A DNA stretch of 64,000 nt from the NCBI RefSeq assembly GCF_001487105.1, contig NZ_LN913001.1, forward strand, positions 1,978,372-2,042,371, read 5' to 3'. Positions 1 to 8,963 of the stretch are shown one piece after another. Made by a program: the position numbers and the translations under genes. Source of the DNA: Mediterraneibacter massiliensis (lineage in GTDB: Bacteria; Bacillota; Clostridia; Lachnospirales; Lachnospiraceae). The notes under the pieces are model-generated. The model was given only the letters and a program-made list of their open reading frames with translations. It searched no databases and was not told where the DNA came from. Position 1 is the first letter of the stretch; the number at the start of each line of letters is the position of its first letter.

Positions 1-501
1 TTCAAACAATGCCTTATTATAGAAAAAACCTGCCATCATCACTTCACTGGGAAGGCCAAAATCTTTTTCGTCAACTATACAGGAATTTACCAATCCAGGT
101 AAAAGATTTTCATTGATTCCATATTCATCCAACGCTTCCGTCATATCATATAAATACCCGTTTTGTGCAAATTCCTTTGCCGGAGCCTGTTCAAGCCAAA
201 AAATATCCGGTAATTTATTTTCATCTGCTAATAATGTCATTTGTTTGTTATGCTCAGATACTTCCTTTCCTGTTATATCAATTTTGATATTTGGATGTTC
301 TTTTTCAAATGCTTCAATAATTTTCATCATATGAGGTTCTTGCTCTTCAATATTTGCTACATGTTCTGCAAATTCAATCGTAATCGTATCCCCATTTCCA
401 GATTGTTCTTTTTTCTCATTTGCACCGCATCCTGCCATTGAAACCGTTAAGAGTACTGCCGCTGCAACTGCCGTTACTTTTTCCCATGTTTTTTTCTTCA
501 T
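1..501 (-). CDS. Sugar ABC transporter substrate-binding lipoprotein (partial)
   Basis: The reading frame is open from an ATG at 501 to the window edge, giving the first 167 residues of an extracellular solute-binding protein; the C-terminus lies outside. It starts with a lipoprotein signal (MKKKTWEKV, a hydrophobic run, then the lipobox VSMAGC) and continues with the extracellular-binding fold typical of carbohydrate transporters (TIEFAEHV, an acidic helix, LPDIFWLEQAP). AAAGGAG lies 7 bases before the start. It sits 12 bases behind the GH116 gene on the same strand, so the two are probably co-transcribed, with transporter permeases expected beyond the edge. The substrate is inferred to be a beta-glucoside or a related sugar from that neighbour only. 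Confidence 0.85.
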   Translation of the reverse strand, partial: MKKKTWEKVTAVAAAVLLTVSMAGCGANEKKEQSGNGDTITIEFAEHVANIEEQEPHMMKIIEAFEKEHPNIKIDITGKEVSEHNKQMTLLADENKLPDIFWLEQAPAKEFAQNGYLYDMTEALDEYGINENLLPGLVNSCIVDEKDFGLPSEVMMAGFFYNKALFE

Positions 502-513
502 AATACTTCTCCT

Positions 514-2979
514 TTAATCATCTAATTGAATTCCATCTAAAGTACCATATAATATATCGTACTTTTTCACCCATTTTCCATTTTTCTTTTCTTGTCTGTA
601 TACTCCCCATGCATTTCCGCAGATAAAGAAACTGGACATGTCTTCTTCTATTACCGGATGTATAGAAAGTGTTTTCTTATACATATCACTCTTTTGTCCC
701 AGCAATGCCTGCAGGATCCCCCAGCTCGCCATCGCTCTGCAATAATGATGGCCGGATTCGATTTCACTAAACGGATTTCGCTTGTATCCGTCGTATCTGT
801 CGCGTATAGATTTTACGATCGTCAGGCCTTCTTCTACACACCCCAGATAAATCAGATTTGCTGCCACAGAATATTCTACACCTGTCCATACCTCTCCTGC
901 ATATGATAAGGGAAATTTCGGTCTACCTCCTTTCGGCCATGTTGCAATTACCATACCTTTTTCGTCATTGATCGCATACGCACGATGTACACTGTCCGTA
1001 TGGTAAAAGTCTGTTTGATAGTTGTACTTAAATACCGATTCCATAGCTGTTTTCATATGGTCTTTCGACAGTACTTCTCCTATTCCTGACATATAGGCCA
1101 GAAACTGTCCCAACAGTTGATCTGACAGACATCCTTTTCCAAACTGATATTTATATCTGTCCACATCCTCCAGAACCTGTTCATAATATTCGCCATTAAA
1201 CAAAAGCTTATCTGCCAGCTGTGCTCCTTTCTTATACAGCTGCCCGTAGATCTTTTCATGTTCTTGATCACCTAAGATGGCCGCCATCTCTTCACAGCAC
1301 TTTAAAGCTGCGAGAAATATACTGTCCGTCATTGGATTTAAACCGTAAAACTCAATGTCATACGTGGTATTCTGCTGTCCATCCAACACACCATCTCCAT
1401 CTGTATCCCACTGTTTTATCGCGTAATCCATCGCCTGCACTGCTTTTTTCCAGATCGTTTTTAAAAAATTCATGTCCCCGGAATTTTTAAAATCGCGGTA
1501 AATGCGCACAATACTGCCCAACTGACCGTCACATGCCGGCACCATCTCATATCGCTTCTGCCCAAATACAGAAAACATCCGTGTAGACATACAGCCATTT
1601 TCATCTGTTTCCCGCAAAAATTCCACATTACGCATTGTTTGTTCCAGTTCTGGAAACAGAAAAGCCACTGTCTGTTCATAATTCCATACATGGGGAACGC
1701 TGCCGTAACCACATCCTATATCATCCCGGATCCCTTCAAATCCTCCAAAAGTCCCATCCTCCAGCCGAAAGCAAAGATTACTTCTTAAATTTGTAATATT
1801 CGCTGTTAAGGCATCGATCACATAGTAGGGCAGTGTTGTCTGATGAAACATAGCATCAGCAAAATCTCTGCTTCCTTTTTCCAATCTGGACATTTCCGCA
1901 TAAATATACTCTCCCGCATCCCATGCATTGGAAAACTGCGTTGCATAATAATTTCTTGTAACTCCATATTTTCCATCTTGAAAATTTTCATAATCTTCAT
2001 CAAATTCAATCCATGCCTTTACCCTATTCGGAAAATACCAGGTGATGACAAATTCAAATGTTTTCTCTTCTTGCGGAGCCAGCGTACAATAGGAACCGAT
2101 GGAGCCGATTTTTTCTCTTCTTTTTAAAAAACTGAAATTATGGAATTGAGCAAATTCACATCCAACACTGTCCGAGATCGTTTCTTTTTCCAATCGTCCA
2201 TCTTCCGTAAAATCATCCCAAAAATCCTGGATCCCATCCACCCACTCTCCATCAAACCACTGTGTTTTATAAGTCACATTCTCCCCTGTGGTCATAATCG
2301 CCATGTTTCCATATCTAAGATGGCTCTCTTCCAAATGTTCCGGTTCATAGTAAAGCCCTTTGATATTTCCTGTTTCACGATAGACATTTTTCACACTGTC
2401 TGCCAGCTTCAAATTTTCGATAACATCGTATCCTTCAAAACCGGAAGCATTGGGAAGGGTTCCAACCAAGCTTACTTCTGTAGGATGATTCGATGTATTT
2501 TTAACATGGTATCTGATAATAGCTCCGGGAATACTGGAATCATTTACATTCAGCGGTATAAACGGCGTAAAAGCTTCCATACTCACCTGCACCGGCAATT
2601 CTGAATCGAAGAACTTTACATTGGCAAACGGATACTCGCATGTCATTTCCGAATCTTCCATTCTTGGAAGATTTACAAGTTCTGCCTGCAAATAACCATG
2701 CGAGCTTGTATAAGGAGGCAAAAGCCTTGCTTCTAGTATTTTAGATATTGGTTTTTCCATGTTTTCATTTTCTGTCCGGATAGCAAAAAATGATAATGGA
2801 AATTTCGTATTTTTAGCAGGCCAGTTAAAAATTTCCCAGTCCAGAAATTTTCCTCTTGTATTTACAGAAAAATTGCCTGTTCCGATTCCTCCCAGAAGAA
2901 AACGTACTTCAGATGCATCTCGTTTGTAAATCCGTGGAGTTCTGTCATATAGCTCTTTTTTTGAGAATATTTTATCCAT
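514..2979 (-). CDS. GH116 family beta-glucosidase-type glycoside hydrolase
   Basis: This 821-residue protein matches the GH116 architecture (bile-acid/non-lysosomal glucosylceramidase type): an N-terminal beta-sandwich domain (about 20-310, with GGIGTGNFSVN and FLDWEIFNWP) and a C-terminal (alpha/alpha)6 barrel. By position, E415 in FGGFEG and D541 in NTTYDIEFYG are the likely nucleophile and acid/base. There is no signal peptide, so it probably acts in the cytoplasm on imported oligosaccharides. AGGAGG precedes the ATG. It is the first gene of an operon with the sugar-binding lipoprotein and lies behind two LacI-type operators. The family is well supported; whether it prefers beta-glucosides or beta-xylosides cannot be read from the sequence. 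Confidence 0.85.
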   Translation of the reverse strand: MDKIFSKKELYDRTPRIYKRDASEVRFLLGGIGTGNFSVNTRGKFLDWEIFNWPAKNTKFPLSFFAIRTENENMEKPISKILEARLLPPYTSSHGYLQAELVNLPRMEDSEMTCEYPFANVKFFDSELPVQVSMEAFTPFIPLNVNDSSIPGAIIRYHVKNTSNHPTEVSLVGTLPNASGFEGYDVIENLKLADSVKNVYRETGNIKGLYYEPEHLEESHLRYGNMAIMTTGENVTYKTQWFDGEWVDGIQDFWDDFTEDGRLEKETISDSVGCEFAQFHNFSFLKRREKIGSIGSYCTLAPQEEKTFEFVITWYFPNRVKAWIEFDEDYENFQDGKYGVTRNYYATQFSNAWDAGEYIYAEMSRLEKGSRDFADAMFHQTTLPYYVIDALTANITNLRSNLCFRLEDGTFGGFEGIRDDIGCGYGSVPHVWNYEQTVAFLFPELEQTMRNVEFLRETDENGCMSTRMFSVFGQKRYEMVPACDGQLGSIVRIYRDFKNSGDMNFLKTIWKKAVQAMDYAIKQWDTDGDGVLDGQQNTTYDIEFYGLNPMTDSIFLAALKCCEEMAAILGDQEHEKIYGQLYKKGAQLADKLLFNGEYYEQVLEDVDRYKYQFGKGCLSDQLLGQFLAYMSGIGEVLSKDHMKTAMESVFKYNYQTDFYHTDSVHRAYAINDEKGMVIATWPKGGRPKFPLSYAGEVWTGVEYSVAANLIYLGCVEEGLTIVKSIRDRYDGYKRNPFSEIESGHHYCRAMASWGILQALLGQKSDMYKKTLSIHPVIEEDMSSFFICGNAWGVYRQEKKNGKWVKKYDILYGTLDGIQLDD

Positions 2980-2997
2980 TTTTCTTCCTCCTGTTTA

Positions 2998-3017
2998 ATA
3001 TGGAACGGGTTCCATAT
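2998..3017. promoter_or_regulatory. Proximal LacI-type operator
   Basis: Perfect palindrome ATATGGAAC-GG-GTTCCATAT, ending 19 bases before the GH116 start codon. It shares the GGAAC-N2-GTTCC core with the second site 50 bp upstream, centre to centre. Inferred target of the adjacent LacI-family regulator, with repression relieved by a sugar ligand. Confidence 0.7.
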
Positions 3018-3036
3018 ATTTTAAAAATAAAAAGCC

Positions 3037-3078
3037 TCTTTTCCGATATGTGGAACCCGTTCCATATATCGGAAAAGA
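3037..3078. promoter_or_regulatory. Distal LacI-type operator inside a 42-bp palindrome
   Basis: The core GTGGAAC-CC-GTTCCAT lies at the centre of an inverted repeat that pairs from 3037 to 3078 with a single mismatch (3050/3065). The core equals the proximal operator; the extra outer arms (TTCCGATAT/ATATCGGAA) make it far longer than a normal LacI site. Two sites 50 bp apart, about five helical turns, suit a looping tetramer. No convincing -35/-10 pair could be assigned for the GH116 operon. Confidence 0.65.
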
Positions 3079-3216
3079 AAGTAGAGAGTTTCCTCTCTTG
3101 ACAATTTAATTATATCCTCTTTACCACATATGTCAATACTAATTTTCCATTTCAAGCTCACATTGTATAATATGTTAGATTTTTTCTTATACTTTTTGTG
3201 TATTTCAACGTATATC

Positions 3217-4200
3217 TCATACAATTGTTGTTTTCCCTTTTCTCATTTCTACCTCTAACATAATCTGTTTATTTACATAGGACGTCCCACTGATCAAGTC
3301 ACAGATCAAATTTACAGATTCCTTTGCCAGTTTTTCTATCGGCTGAACCACTGCTGTCATTTTCGGCTCTACCATTTCTGTAATATAGGTTCCGTCATAT
3401 GCTACAAATTTAACTTCCTGAGGTACCTTCCTATTTCTTCTGATCACCTCGTTCATACACTCGATCGCCAGTCTGTCTACTGCAAATACTCCATCAAATT
3501 CTATATTTTTTGAAAAAACATCCTGCACGACCTCCACATAATATTCGGAATCAAATCGATTCCATTCCAATTCATAGGGATATATCTGTATCTGATTCTC
3601 CTGTGCTATACGCTCAAATTCAAAATGCCTCTCGTGATAAGGCGACTCCACTTCTGTTGCTCCTTTAAAATGTAAAATCTTCGTACATCCATTTTTTATC
3701 AAAGTCTGTGCCGCCAAACGTCCTCCGTTTCTATGATTCACTGCTACCACGGGAATATGCTCCCCTAAGTATCTGTCTAGCGCTACAATAGGTTTTTGTA
3801 TCTTCTTATATTCTTCCACATCTAAAGAATGAACTCCCGTAATCACACCGTCCACAATATGCCGATTCAACATATCTAAATATTCCATTTCAGCATTTAC
3901 TTCCTTCGCCGTATTGCACAACATCATCTTAAAACCGGCATGATACAATTCACTTTCCACATAATCTACAAATTCTGCAAAAAATGGATTTAAAACATTC
4001 GGTACTAACACTGCTATAATCCCTGTCTTTTTATGATAAAGATTTCTTGCAAGTTCATTTGGGGTATAATTCAATTCCTTCATGACCCGTTCAATCTTAT
4101 TTCTGGTTTCAACAGACACATAGCCGCTCCCATTTAATAATCTAGATACGGTCCCCACTCCTACATGAGCTTTCTTTGCCACATCTTTAATGCTCGCCAC
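3217..4200 (-). CDS. LacI-family transcriptional regulator
   Basis: 327 residues with the N-terminal LacI helix-turn-helix (IKDVAKKAHVGVGTVSRLLN, residues 4-23), a hinge helix (ELARNLYHKKTG) and a periplasmic-binding-protein-like ligand domain (IIAVLVPNVLNPFFAEFV onward). The start is GTG at 4198-4200 with GGAGGAGG six bases upstream. It lies directly upstream of the GH116/transporter operon on the same strand, with its own promoter, and the gap between them contains two matching palindromes. It is therefore most likely the local sugar-responsive repressor; the inducer is unknown. Confidence 0.9.
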   Translation of the reverse strand: MASIKDVAKKAHVGVGTVSRLLNGSGYVSVETRNKIERVMKELNYTPNELARNLYHKKTGIIAVLVPNVLNPFFAEFVDYVESELYHAGFKMMLCNTAKEVNAEMEYLDMLNRHIVDGVITGVHSLDVEEYKKIQKPIVALDRYLGEHIPVVAVNHRNGGRLAAQTLIKNGCTKILHFKGATEVESPYHERHFEFERIAQENQIQIYPYELEWNRFDSEYYVEVVQDVFSKNIEFDGVFAVDRLAIECMNEVIRRNRKVPQEVKFVAYDGTYITEMVEPKMTAVVQPIEKLAKESVNLICDLISGTSYVNKQIMLEVEMRKGKTTIV

Positions 4201-4232
4201 ATATATCCTCCTCCTTTTTATAACCTATTTTT

Positions 4233-4261
4233 ACCTTATAGTATTTTAAAATGAAAGTCAA
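4233..4261 (-). promoter_or_regulatory. Promoter of the lacI-type gene
   Basis: TTGACT (4256-4261) and TAAGGT (4233-4238) with a 17-base spacer on the minus strand, about 33 bases before the GTG start. No copy of the GGAAC-N2-GTTCC operator is present here, so autoregulation by the same site is not evident. Confidence 0.55.
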
Positions 4262-4277
4262 ACACTATTTTAAAGGT

Positions 4278-5174
4278 CTATTTTCCCTCTGTATTTTCCT
4301 GTTCACAGGCGCTGCATTTTAGAGAACAACCGGTAGGAGTAGCTGCACATCCTCCCAAAGCTGTTTCTTTTAATTCCACCGGCATATTTTTTCCCACTCT
4401 ATACATGGCAGCCGCCATTTCATCAAATGGAATTGGAAATTCTACGCCGCTTAAAACAATCTGTGCGCAGGTGACTGCATTTAATGCGCCGAGAGCATTT
4501 CTATTCTGACATGGTATTTCTACTAAACCTGCCACAGGATCGCAGACAAGTCCAAGCATATTGGCTAACGCCATACCAGCCGCATTTAAGCACATAGCAG
4601 GTGTCCCTCCCATCAACTCTGTCACCGCTGCCGCAGCCATAGCTGAAGCAGAACCTATTTCTGCCTGGCAGCCTGCCTCTGCTCCTGATACAGATGCATT
4701 TCTCATCAGCAGATACCCGATCGCCGACGCACAGTAAAGTCCTCTTTCTATCTCTTCATCTGCCAGGCCTTTTTCCTCCTGTAATGCAAGAAGCGCCCCT
4801 GGAATCACCCCGGAAGACCCTGCTGTAGGCGCCGCCACGATCAGTCCCATAGAGGCATTAACTTCCAGTACGGCCATGCTATAAGCAATCACGCGGTTCA
4901 TAAATGGATTGCATATGCTGTCTTTCGTTTTCCCAAATTCTGCAATCTTCTTTGCTTCCCCGCCAGTCAGTCCACTAATAGATTTTTCTGGTTTTAACAG
5001 CGGCGTTTTAGCAGAATTTTTCATAATGGATAAAACTTTATCCATTTTTATCTTTATTTCCTTCTCTGTCCACGCTCCATTTTCTATTTCTCTTTCTCTC
5101 ATTACGTCGGAAATCTTTTTGTTTTTCGATCTGCACAGTTTTAACAAATCTTTTCCCGAATGAAAATCTGGCAT
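4278..5174 (-). CDS. sdaAA: L-serine ammonia-lyase, iron-sulfur type, alpha subunit
   Basis: Catalytic subunit of the [4Fe-4S] L-serine dehydratase, which converts L-serine to pyruvate and ammonia. The 298 residues show the family motifs GLIVAAPTAGSSGVIPGAL, VSGAEAGCQAEIGSASAM and VCDPVAGLVEIPCQNRN. The cysteine-rich end (GGCAATPTGCSLKCSAC) probably contributes cluster ligands. AGGAGG lies 8 bases before the ATG. It follows the beta-subunit gene after 12 bases, the usual two-gene arrangement in Clostridia and Bacilli. Confidence 0.95.
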   Translation of the reverse strand: MPDFHSGKDLLKLCRSKNKKISDVMREREIENGAWTEKEIKIKMDKVLSIMKNSAKTPLLKPEKSISGLTGGEAKKIAEFGKTKDSICNPFMNRVIAYSMAVLEVNASMGLIVAAPTAGSSGVIPGALLALQEEKGLADEEIERGLYCASAIGYLLMRNASVSGAEAGCQAEIGSASAMAAAAVTELMGGTPAMCLNAAGMALANMLGLVCDPVAGLVEIPCQNRNALGALNAVTCAQIVLSGVEFPIPFDEMAAAMYRVGKNMPVELKETALGGCAATPTGCSLKCSACEQENTEGK

Positions 5175-5186
5175 TGTCGCTACCTC

Positions 5187-5855
5187 CTACAATTGAATCA
5201 GTAAAATTTCCAATACAGCTGGATTTTGTTTCATCTCTGTCAGTATACTTTCCGGGATTTTCTCATCCGATTCCACTACCGTATACGCAATGTCTCCTTT
5301 CTTCTCGCGAAACAGCCGCATAAATGCTATGTTCACGTTCCGTGCTGCCAGACATTGGCTGATATGTGCCGCTACTCCGGGCTTATCTGCCTGTTTTACG
5401 ATCAAAGTGCTGTATTCTCCCGTAAATTCAACATGAATACCGTTAATGCGAGTGATTTTTATCTTTCCTCCCCCGGTCGATTCGCCCCGCACACACATTT
5501 CCCTGCCTGTGCAGCCTCTGATTTCTATATCCACTGTATTCGGATGTTCTGGCACAGTCTCTTCATCCGTTGTATAAGAATAGGAAAGTCCCTGCTCCTG
5601 TGCCCAGTGGAAAGATTCGCGTATACGTGGATCATCCGTTTCAAAACCGAGGATTCCGCCCAAAAGCGCTTTATCTGTTCCATGCCCCTGGTACGTTCTG
5701 GCAAAAGAACCGTATAAAATAAACTTTACGCTTACGATCCGCTCCGGAAACATCCTTTGCGCCATCCGTCCTATTGACGCGGCGCCTGCCGTATGGGAAC
5801 TGGAAGGACCGATCATATTCGGCCCCAACACATCAAATATACTCAAAAACTCCAT
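5187..5855 (-). CDS. sdaAB: L-serine ammonia-lyase, iron-sulfur type, beta subunit
   Basis: Partner of the downstream alpha subunit. The N-terminal motif FLSIFDVLGPNMIGPSSSHTAGA is diagnostic, and the C-terminal 75 or so residues form an ACT domain (KQADKPGVAAHISQCLA) that may bind serine. A longer frame opens at 5870, but its first codons contain the ribosome-binding site itself: GGAGG at 5864-5868 lies 8 bases before the ATG at 5855, which also gives the family-typical start MEFLSIFDVLG. The protein is 222 residues from that start. Confidence 0.93.
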   Translation of the reverse strand: MEFLSIFDVLGPNMIGPSSSHTAGAASIGRMAQRMFPERIVSVKFILYGSFARTYQGHGTDKALLGGILGFETDDPRIRESFHWAQEQGLSYSYTTDEETVPEHPNTVDIEIRGCTGREMCVRGESTGGGKIKITRINGIHVEFTGEYSTLIVKQADKPGVAAHISQCLAARNVNIAFMRLFREKKGDIAYTVVESDEKIPESILTEMKQNPAVLEILLIQL

Positions 5856-5944
5856 TTTCTTATCCTCCATCTGGATAGGATGTTCATACGATCATACATA
5901 TCCGATTTTATTCCATAAAAACTCGGTTTCCTACATAATAAAAA

Positions 5945-6002
5945 ACCTGTCTTTATCTATATAGTACCCCATATTGGAAAATACAGCCAGATAAAAACAG
6001 GT
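5945..6002 (-). terminator. Terminator after copA
   Basis: A 14-bp stem with one mismatch (5945-5958 with 5989-6002, ACCTGT/ACAGGT outermost) and a 30-base loop. Read on the minus strand it is followed by six T, as expected for an intrinsic terminator between copA and sdaAB. Confidence 0.65.
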
Positions 6003-6046
6003 CATTTTTCAGTCTTTTTCAAAATTGACAGCAAACTCTTTCTAGA

Positions 6047-6256
6047 TCAGGCGATTTCTGTAACTGTATAATCCTGCTCTTCTACTGCCTTTTTCAATAC
6101 AGCCTCCTCTACTTCTTCATTTAAAGTAAGAACTGCGGTTCCTTCTGTGTGGTTTACGATTGCTTCTTCCACCTGTGGAAGTGCCTCTAAACACTTCTTT
6201 ACTCTCGCCTCACAGTGTCCACACATCATGCCTTCAATATGCATTGTTTTTTTCAT
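6047..6256 (-). CDS. copZ: Possible independently translated CopZ copper chaperone (in frame within copA)
   Basis: Inside copA, an ATG at 6256 is preceded by AGGAGG with an 8-base spacer. Initiation there would give exactly 69 residues, MKKTMHIEGMMCGHCEARV onward, the usual length of free CopZ. The codons before it (KKSYKKQEEEK) encode the ribosome-binding site. One mRNA could therefore yield both a CopA-CopZ fusion and free chaperone. The motif and the site are visible; use of the internal start is inferred. Confidence 0.5.
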   Translation of the reverse strand: MKKTMHIEGMMCGHCEARVKKCLEALPQVEEAIVNHTEGTAVLTLNEEVEEAVLKKAVEEQDYTVTEIA

Positions 6257-8581
6257 CTTTTCTTCCTCCTGTTTTTTATATGATTTTTTTTGTTTTCTTT
6301 TTCTATCCTTTGATCCGTCATACATTTTAAACCAATTCAGCCGCAGTGCATTGGTCACTACGCAGAAACTGGAAAGGCTCATTGCTGCTGCTCCAAACAT
6401 AGGGTTTAACTGCCATCCAAAGATTGGGATCCAGATCCCCGCTGCCAATGGTATACCGATGACATTATAAATAAATGCCCAGAAAAGATTTTCGTGGATA
6501 TTGCGCAGTGTCGCGCGGCTTAATCGAATTGCCGCAGGCACATCACGCAGTCTGCTCTTCATCAATACGACGTCGGCCGCATCGATCGCTATATCCGTTC
6601 CCGCCCCTATGGCAATTCCCATATCCGCTCTGGTCAGCGCCGGCGCATCATTGATGCCATCTCCGACCATCGCTACTTTTCCTTTTTCCTTTAGAGCACG
6701 GATCACACTTTCTTTTCCATCCGGCAGCACACCTGCGATCACCTCATCAACACCAGCCTGCCCTCCGATCGCCCTAGCAGTCTGCTCATTATCACCGGTC
6801 AGCATCACAACGTGTATTCCCATATCTTTTAATTCTTTTATCGCCTGTGGGCTGTCCTCTTTGATCACATCGGCTACTGCGATGACCCCCAGTAGTTTTC
6901 CGTCTCTGCTAAAGAACAGAGGGGTTTTTCCTTCCTTAGACAAACGTTCTGCCTGTTTTTGTATAGTTTCAGGGACTCCTGCCTTTCCCATGATAAACTT
7001 TAAATTTCCGCCGTGGAGAAGTTCTGCGTTAACTCTTCCGGTAAGTCCATTTCCCGGTACGGCAGAGAACTCCGTCACCTCGCCTGCCGCCTGTATATTT
7101 TTCTCTTCTGCCTCTGTTAAGATCGCGCGGGCAAGAGGATGTTCGCTTTTTTTCTCCAGTGCGTAAGCAAAGGATAACAACTCTTCTTCTGTCACGCCCT
7201 CTTCTGCAAGCACATCCGTGACACGTGGTTCCCCGCTTGTGATCGTTCCGGTCTTATCTAACGCAACAATCTGTATTTTCCCGGTTTCTTCCAGAGATAC
7301 CGCTGTCTTAAACATGATCCCATGCTTGGCGCCCATACCGTTTCCTACCATGATCGCAACCGGCGTCGCAAGACCTAATGCGCAAGGGCAGCTGATAACC
7401 AGCACAGAAATACCTCTTGCAAGGGCAAATCCGATCGTCTGTCCTGCTAACAGCCAGATCAGCATTGTCACTGCCGCAATAAGGATCACTGCCGGTACAA
7501 ATATCCCTGACACCTTATCTGCCACTTTCGCGATCGGCGCTTTTGTCGCCGCTGCATCACTGACCATTTGTATGATCTGGGACAATGTTGTATCCTCGCC
7601 TACCCGTACCGCCTCACAGCGGATAAAACCGGATGTATTTAGCGTAGCCGCTGAAACAGCATCACCTGGCTCTTTATCAACCGGAATACTCTCTCCTGTC
7701 AGCGCAGATTCATTTATGGCGCTGCTGCCCTCTAATATGATACCATCTACAGGTATATTCTCTCCGGGGCGTACTACAAAAACATCCCCTTTTGTCACTT
7801 CTTCTATAGATACTTTTGTTTCTTTTCCATCACGCAGCACCACCGCCGTCTTTGGCGCCAGTTTCATCAGACTTTTCAATGCGTCTGTAGTCCGGCCTTT
7901 GGACCGTGCTTCCAGCATCTTTCCGACAGTGATCAGAGTGAGGATCATTGCCGCTGACTCAAAATAAAATTCATGCATGTAAGACATGACTTTCCCCATA
8001 TCTGCATGCATCTGTGCGTCTGTCATGGCAAACAACGCATACAGGCTATATACGTAAGAAGCGCTCGCCCCCAGCGCTACCAATGTATCCATATTCGGAA
8101 CTTTATGCCACAGACTTTTAAAACCGCTGATAAAAAATTTCTGGTTGATCACCATGATACTCGTTGTAAAAAGGAGCTGTATCAATCCCATCGCCACATG
8201 GTTACCCTCTACAAACGCAGGAACCGGCCAGTTCCACATCATATGTCCCATAGAAATATACATAAGCGGGAGCAAAAAACACAGAGAGAAGATCAATCGC
8301 TTTTTTAATTTTGGCGTCTCTTTATCTTTTAAAAACTCCTCCTGTGAAGCCGTGCCTGCCTTCTGCACAGTCTTTGTCTCCAGACCTTTTTCAGCCGCTC
8401 CATACCCTGCTGCTTCTACAGCGGCGATCACATCTGAAGCCTTTGCCTCTCCTTCCACTCCCATGGAATTTGTCAAAAGGCTGACAGAGCAGGAAGAGAC
8501 CCCCGGTACTTTTGCAACTGCTTTTTCTACCCTCGCGCTGCATGCGGCACAACTCATCCCTGTCACCGTATATTGCTTCAT
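6047..8581 (-). CDS. copA: Copper-exporting P1B-type ATPase with C-terminal CopZ fusion
   Basis: An 844-residue Cu(I) exporter. It has an N-terminal heavy-metal domain (GMSCAACSAR, Cys11/Cys14), actuator TGES, the ion-path motif SCPCALGLATP, the phosphorylation motif DKTGT, SEHPLA and MVGDGINDAP. After the last membrane helix comes a lysine-rich linker and then a second complete heavy-metal domain (GMMCGHCEAR) of CopZ size. The start at 8581 has AGGAGG six bases upstream; the longer frame from 8677 runs back over csoR and is rejected. It follows csoR by 14 bases and is inferred to be copper-induced. The fusion is unusual because the linker reads like a translated intergenic region. Confidence 0.93.
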   Translation of the reverse strand: MKQYTVTGMSCAACSARVEKAVAKVPGVSSCSVSLLTNSMGVEGEAKASDVIAAVEAAGYGAAEKGLETKTVQKAGTASQEEFLKDKETPKLKKRLIFSLCFLLPLMYISMGHMMWNWPVPAFVEGNHVAMGLIQLLFTTSIMVINQKFFISGFKSLWHKVPNMDTLVALGASASYVYSLYALFAMTDAQMHADMGKVMSYMHEFYFESAAMILTLITVGKMLEARSKGRTTDALKSLMKLAPKTAVVLRDGKETKVSIEEVTKGDVFVVRPGENIPVDGIILEGSSAINESALTGESIPVDKEPGDAVSAATLNTSGFIRCEAVRVGEDTTLSQIIQMVSDAAATKAPIAKVADKVSGIFVPAVILIAAVTMLIWLLAGQTIGFALARGISVLVISCPCALGLATPVAIMVGNGMGAKHGIMFKTAVSLEETGKIQIVALDKTGTITSGEPRVTDVLAEEGVTEEELLSFAYALEKKSEHPLARAILTEAEEKNIQAAGEVTEFSAVPGNGLTGRVNAELLHGGNLKFIMGKAGVPETIQKQAERLSKEGKTPLFFSRDGKLLGVIAVADVIKEDSPQAIKELKDMGIHVVMLTGDNEQTARAIGGQAGVDEVIAGVLPDGKESVIRALKEKGKVAMVGDGINDAPALTRADMGIAIGAGTDIAIDAADVVLMKSRLRDVPAAIRLSRATLRNIHENLFWAFIYNVIGIPLAAGIWIPIFGWQLNPMFGAAAMSLSSFCVVTNALRLNWFKMYDGSKDRKRKQKKSYKKQEEEKMKKTMHIEGMMCGHCEARVKKCLEALPQVEEAIVNHTEGTAVLTLNEEVEEAVLKKAVEEQDYTVTEIA

Positions 8582-8595
8582 ATACTTCCTCCTGT

Positions 8596-8949
8596 CTATC
8601 TCATCAATTTCTGTAATGTTACTACCAATTCGTCGATCGTCTCCTCTTTTCCTTCTCTTATATCTTCTGCCACACATGTACGGATATGATTTGCCAGAAG
8701 GACTTTATTAAAACTATTTAAAGCTGCGTTTACTGCGGAAACCTGGATCAGTATATCTGTACAGTATACATCATTCTCTACCATCTTTTTGATACCTCGT
8801 ACCTGCCCTTCGATCCGGTTTAAACGATTGACTAAATCTTTATATTCCTTCTCTGAACGCTCTTTTGTTTTATGCGTACAACAACATTCTTTTGTTTCTT
8901 CCATTTGCATCGTCGAGTAGACTTTGTCTCGACTTTCACTTCCTTTCAT
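8596..8949 (-). CDS. csoR: CsoR-family copper-sensing repressor
   Basis: 117 residues from the first ATG. The Cu(I) ligand set Cys63-His88-Cys92 has exactly the CsoR spacing (25 and 4), with the helices RLNRIEGQVRGIKKMVEND and NKVLLANHIRTCV. The extra N-terminal ECCCTH is not part of the canonical site. The ATG at 8949 has no ribosome-binding site and lies only some 15 bases after the -10, so translation may be nearly leaderless; a second ATG at 8910 is an alternative start that keeps the whole domain. It is the first gene of csoR-copA and likely represses its own promoter until copper binds. Confidence 0.9.
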   Translation of the reverse strand: MKGSESRDKVYSTMQMEETKECCCTHKTKERSEKEYKDLVNRLNRIEGQVRGIKKMVENDVYCTDILIQVSAVNAALNSFNKVLLANHIRTCVAEDIREGKEETIDELVVTLQKLMR

Positions 8950-8963
8950 CTATTCTTTTTTAC

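Noticed and set aside
3083..3098. AGAGAG-TTTC-CTCTCT as terminator of the LacI-type gene
   Set aside because: Only a 6-bp stem and no T-tract directly after it on the minus strand; not strong enough to list.
7218..7967. 249-codon plus-strand frame inside copA
   Set aside because: Antisense shadow of a strongly conserved ATPase; no ribosome-binding site and low-complexity product.
8582..8677. N-terminal extension of copA (frame opens at 8677)
   Set aside because: It overlaps csoR, is arginine-rich and would hide the AGGAGG site that serves the ATG at 8581.
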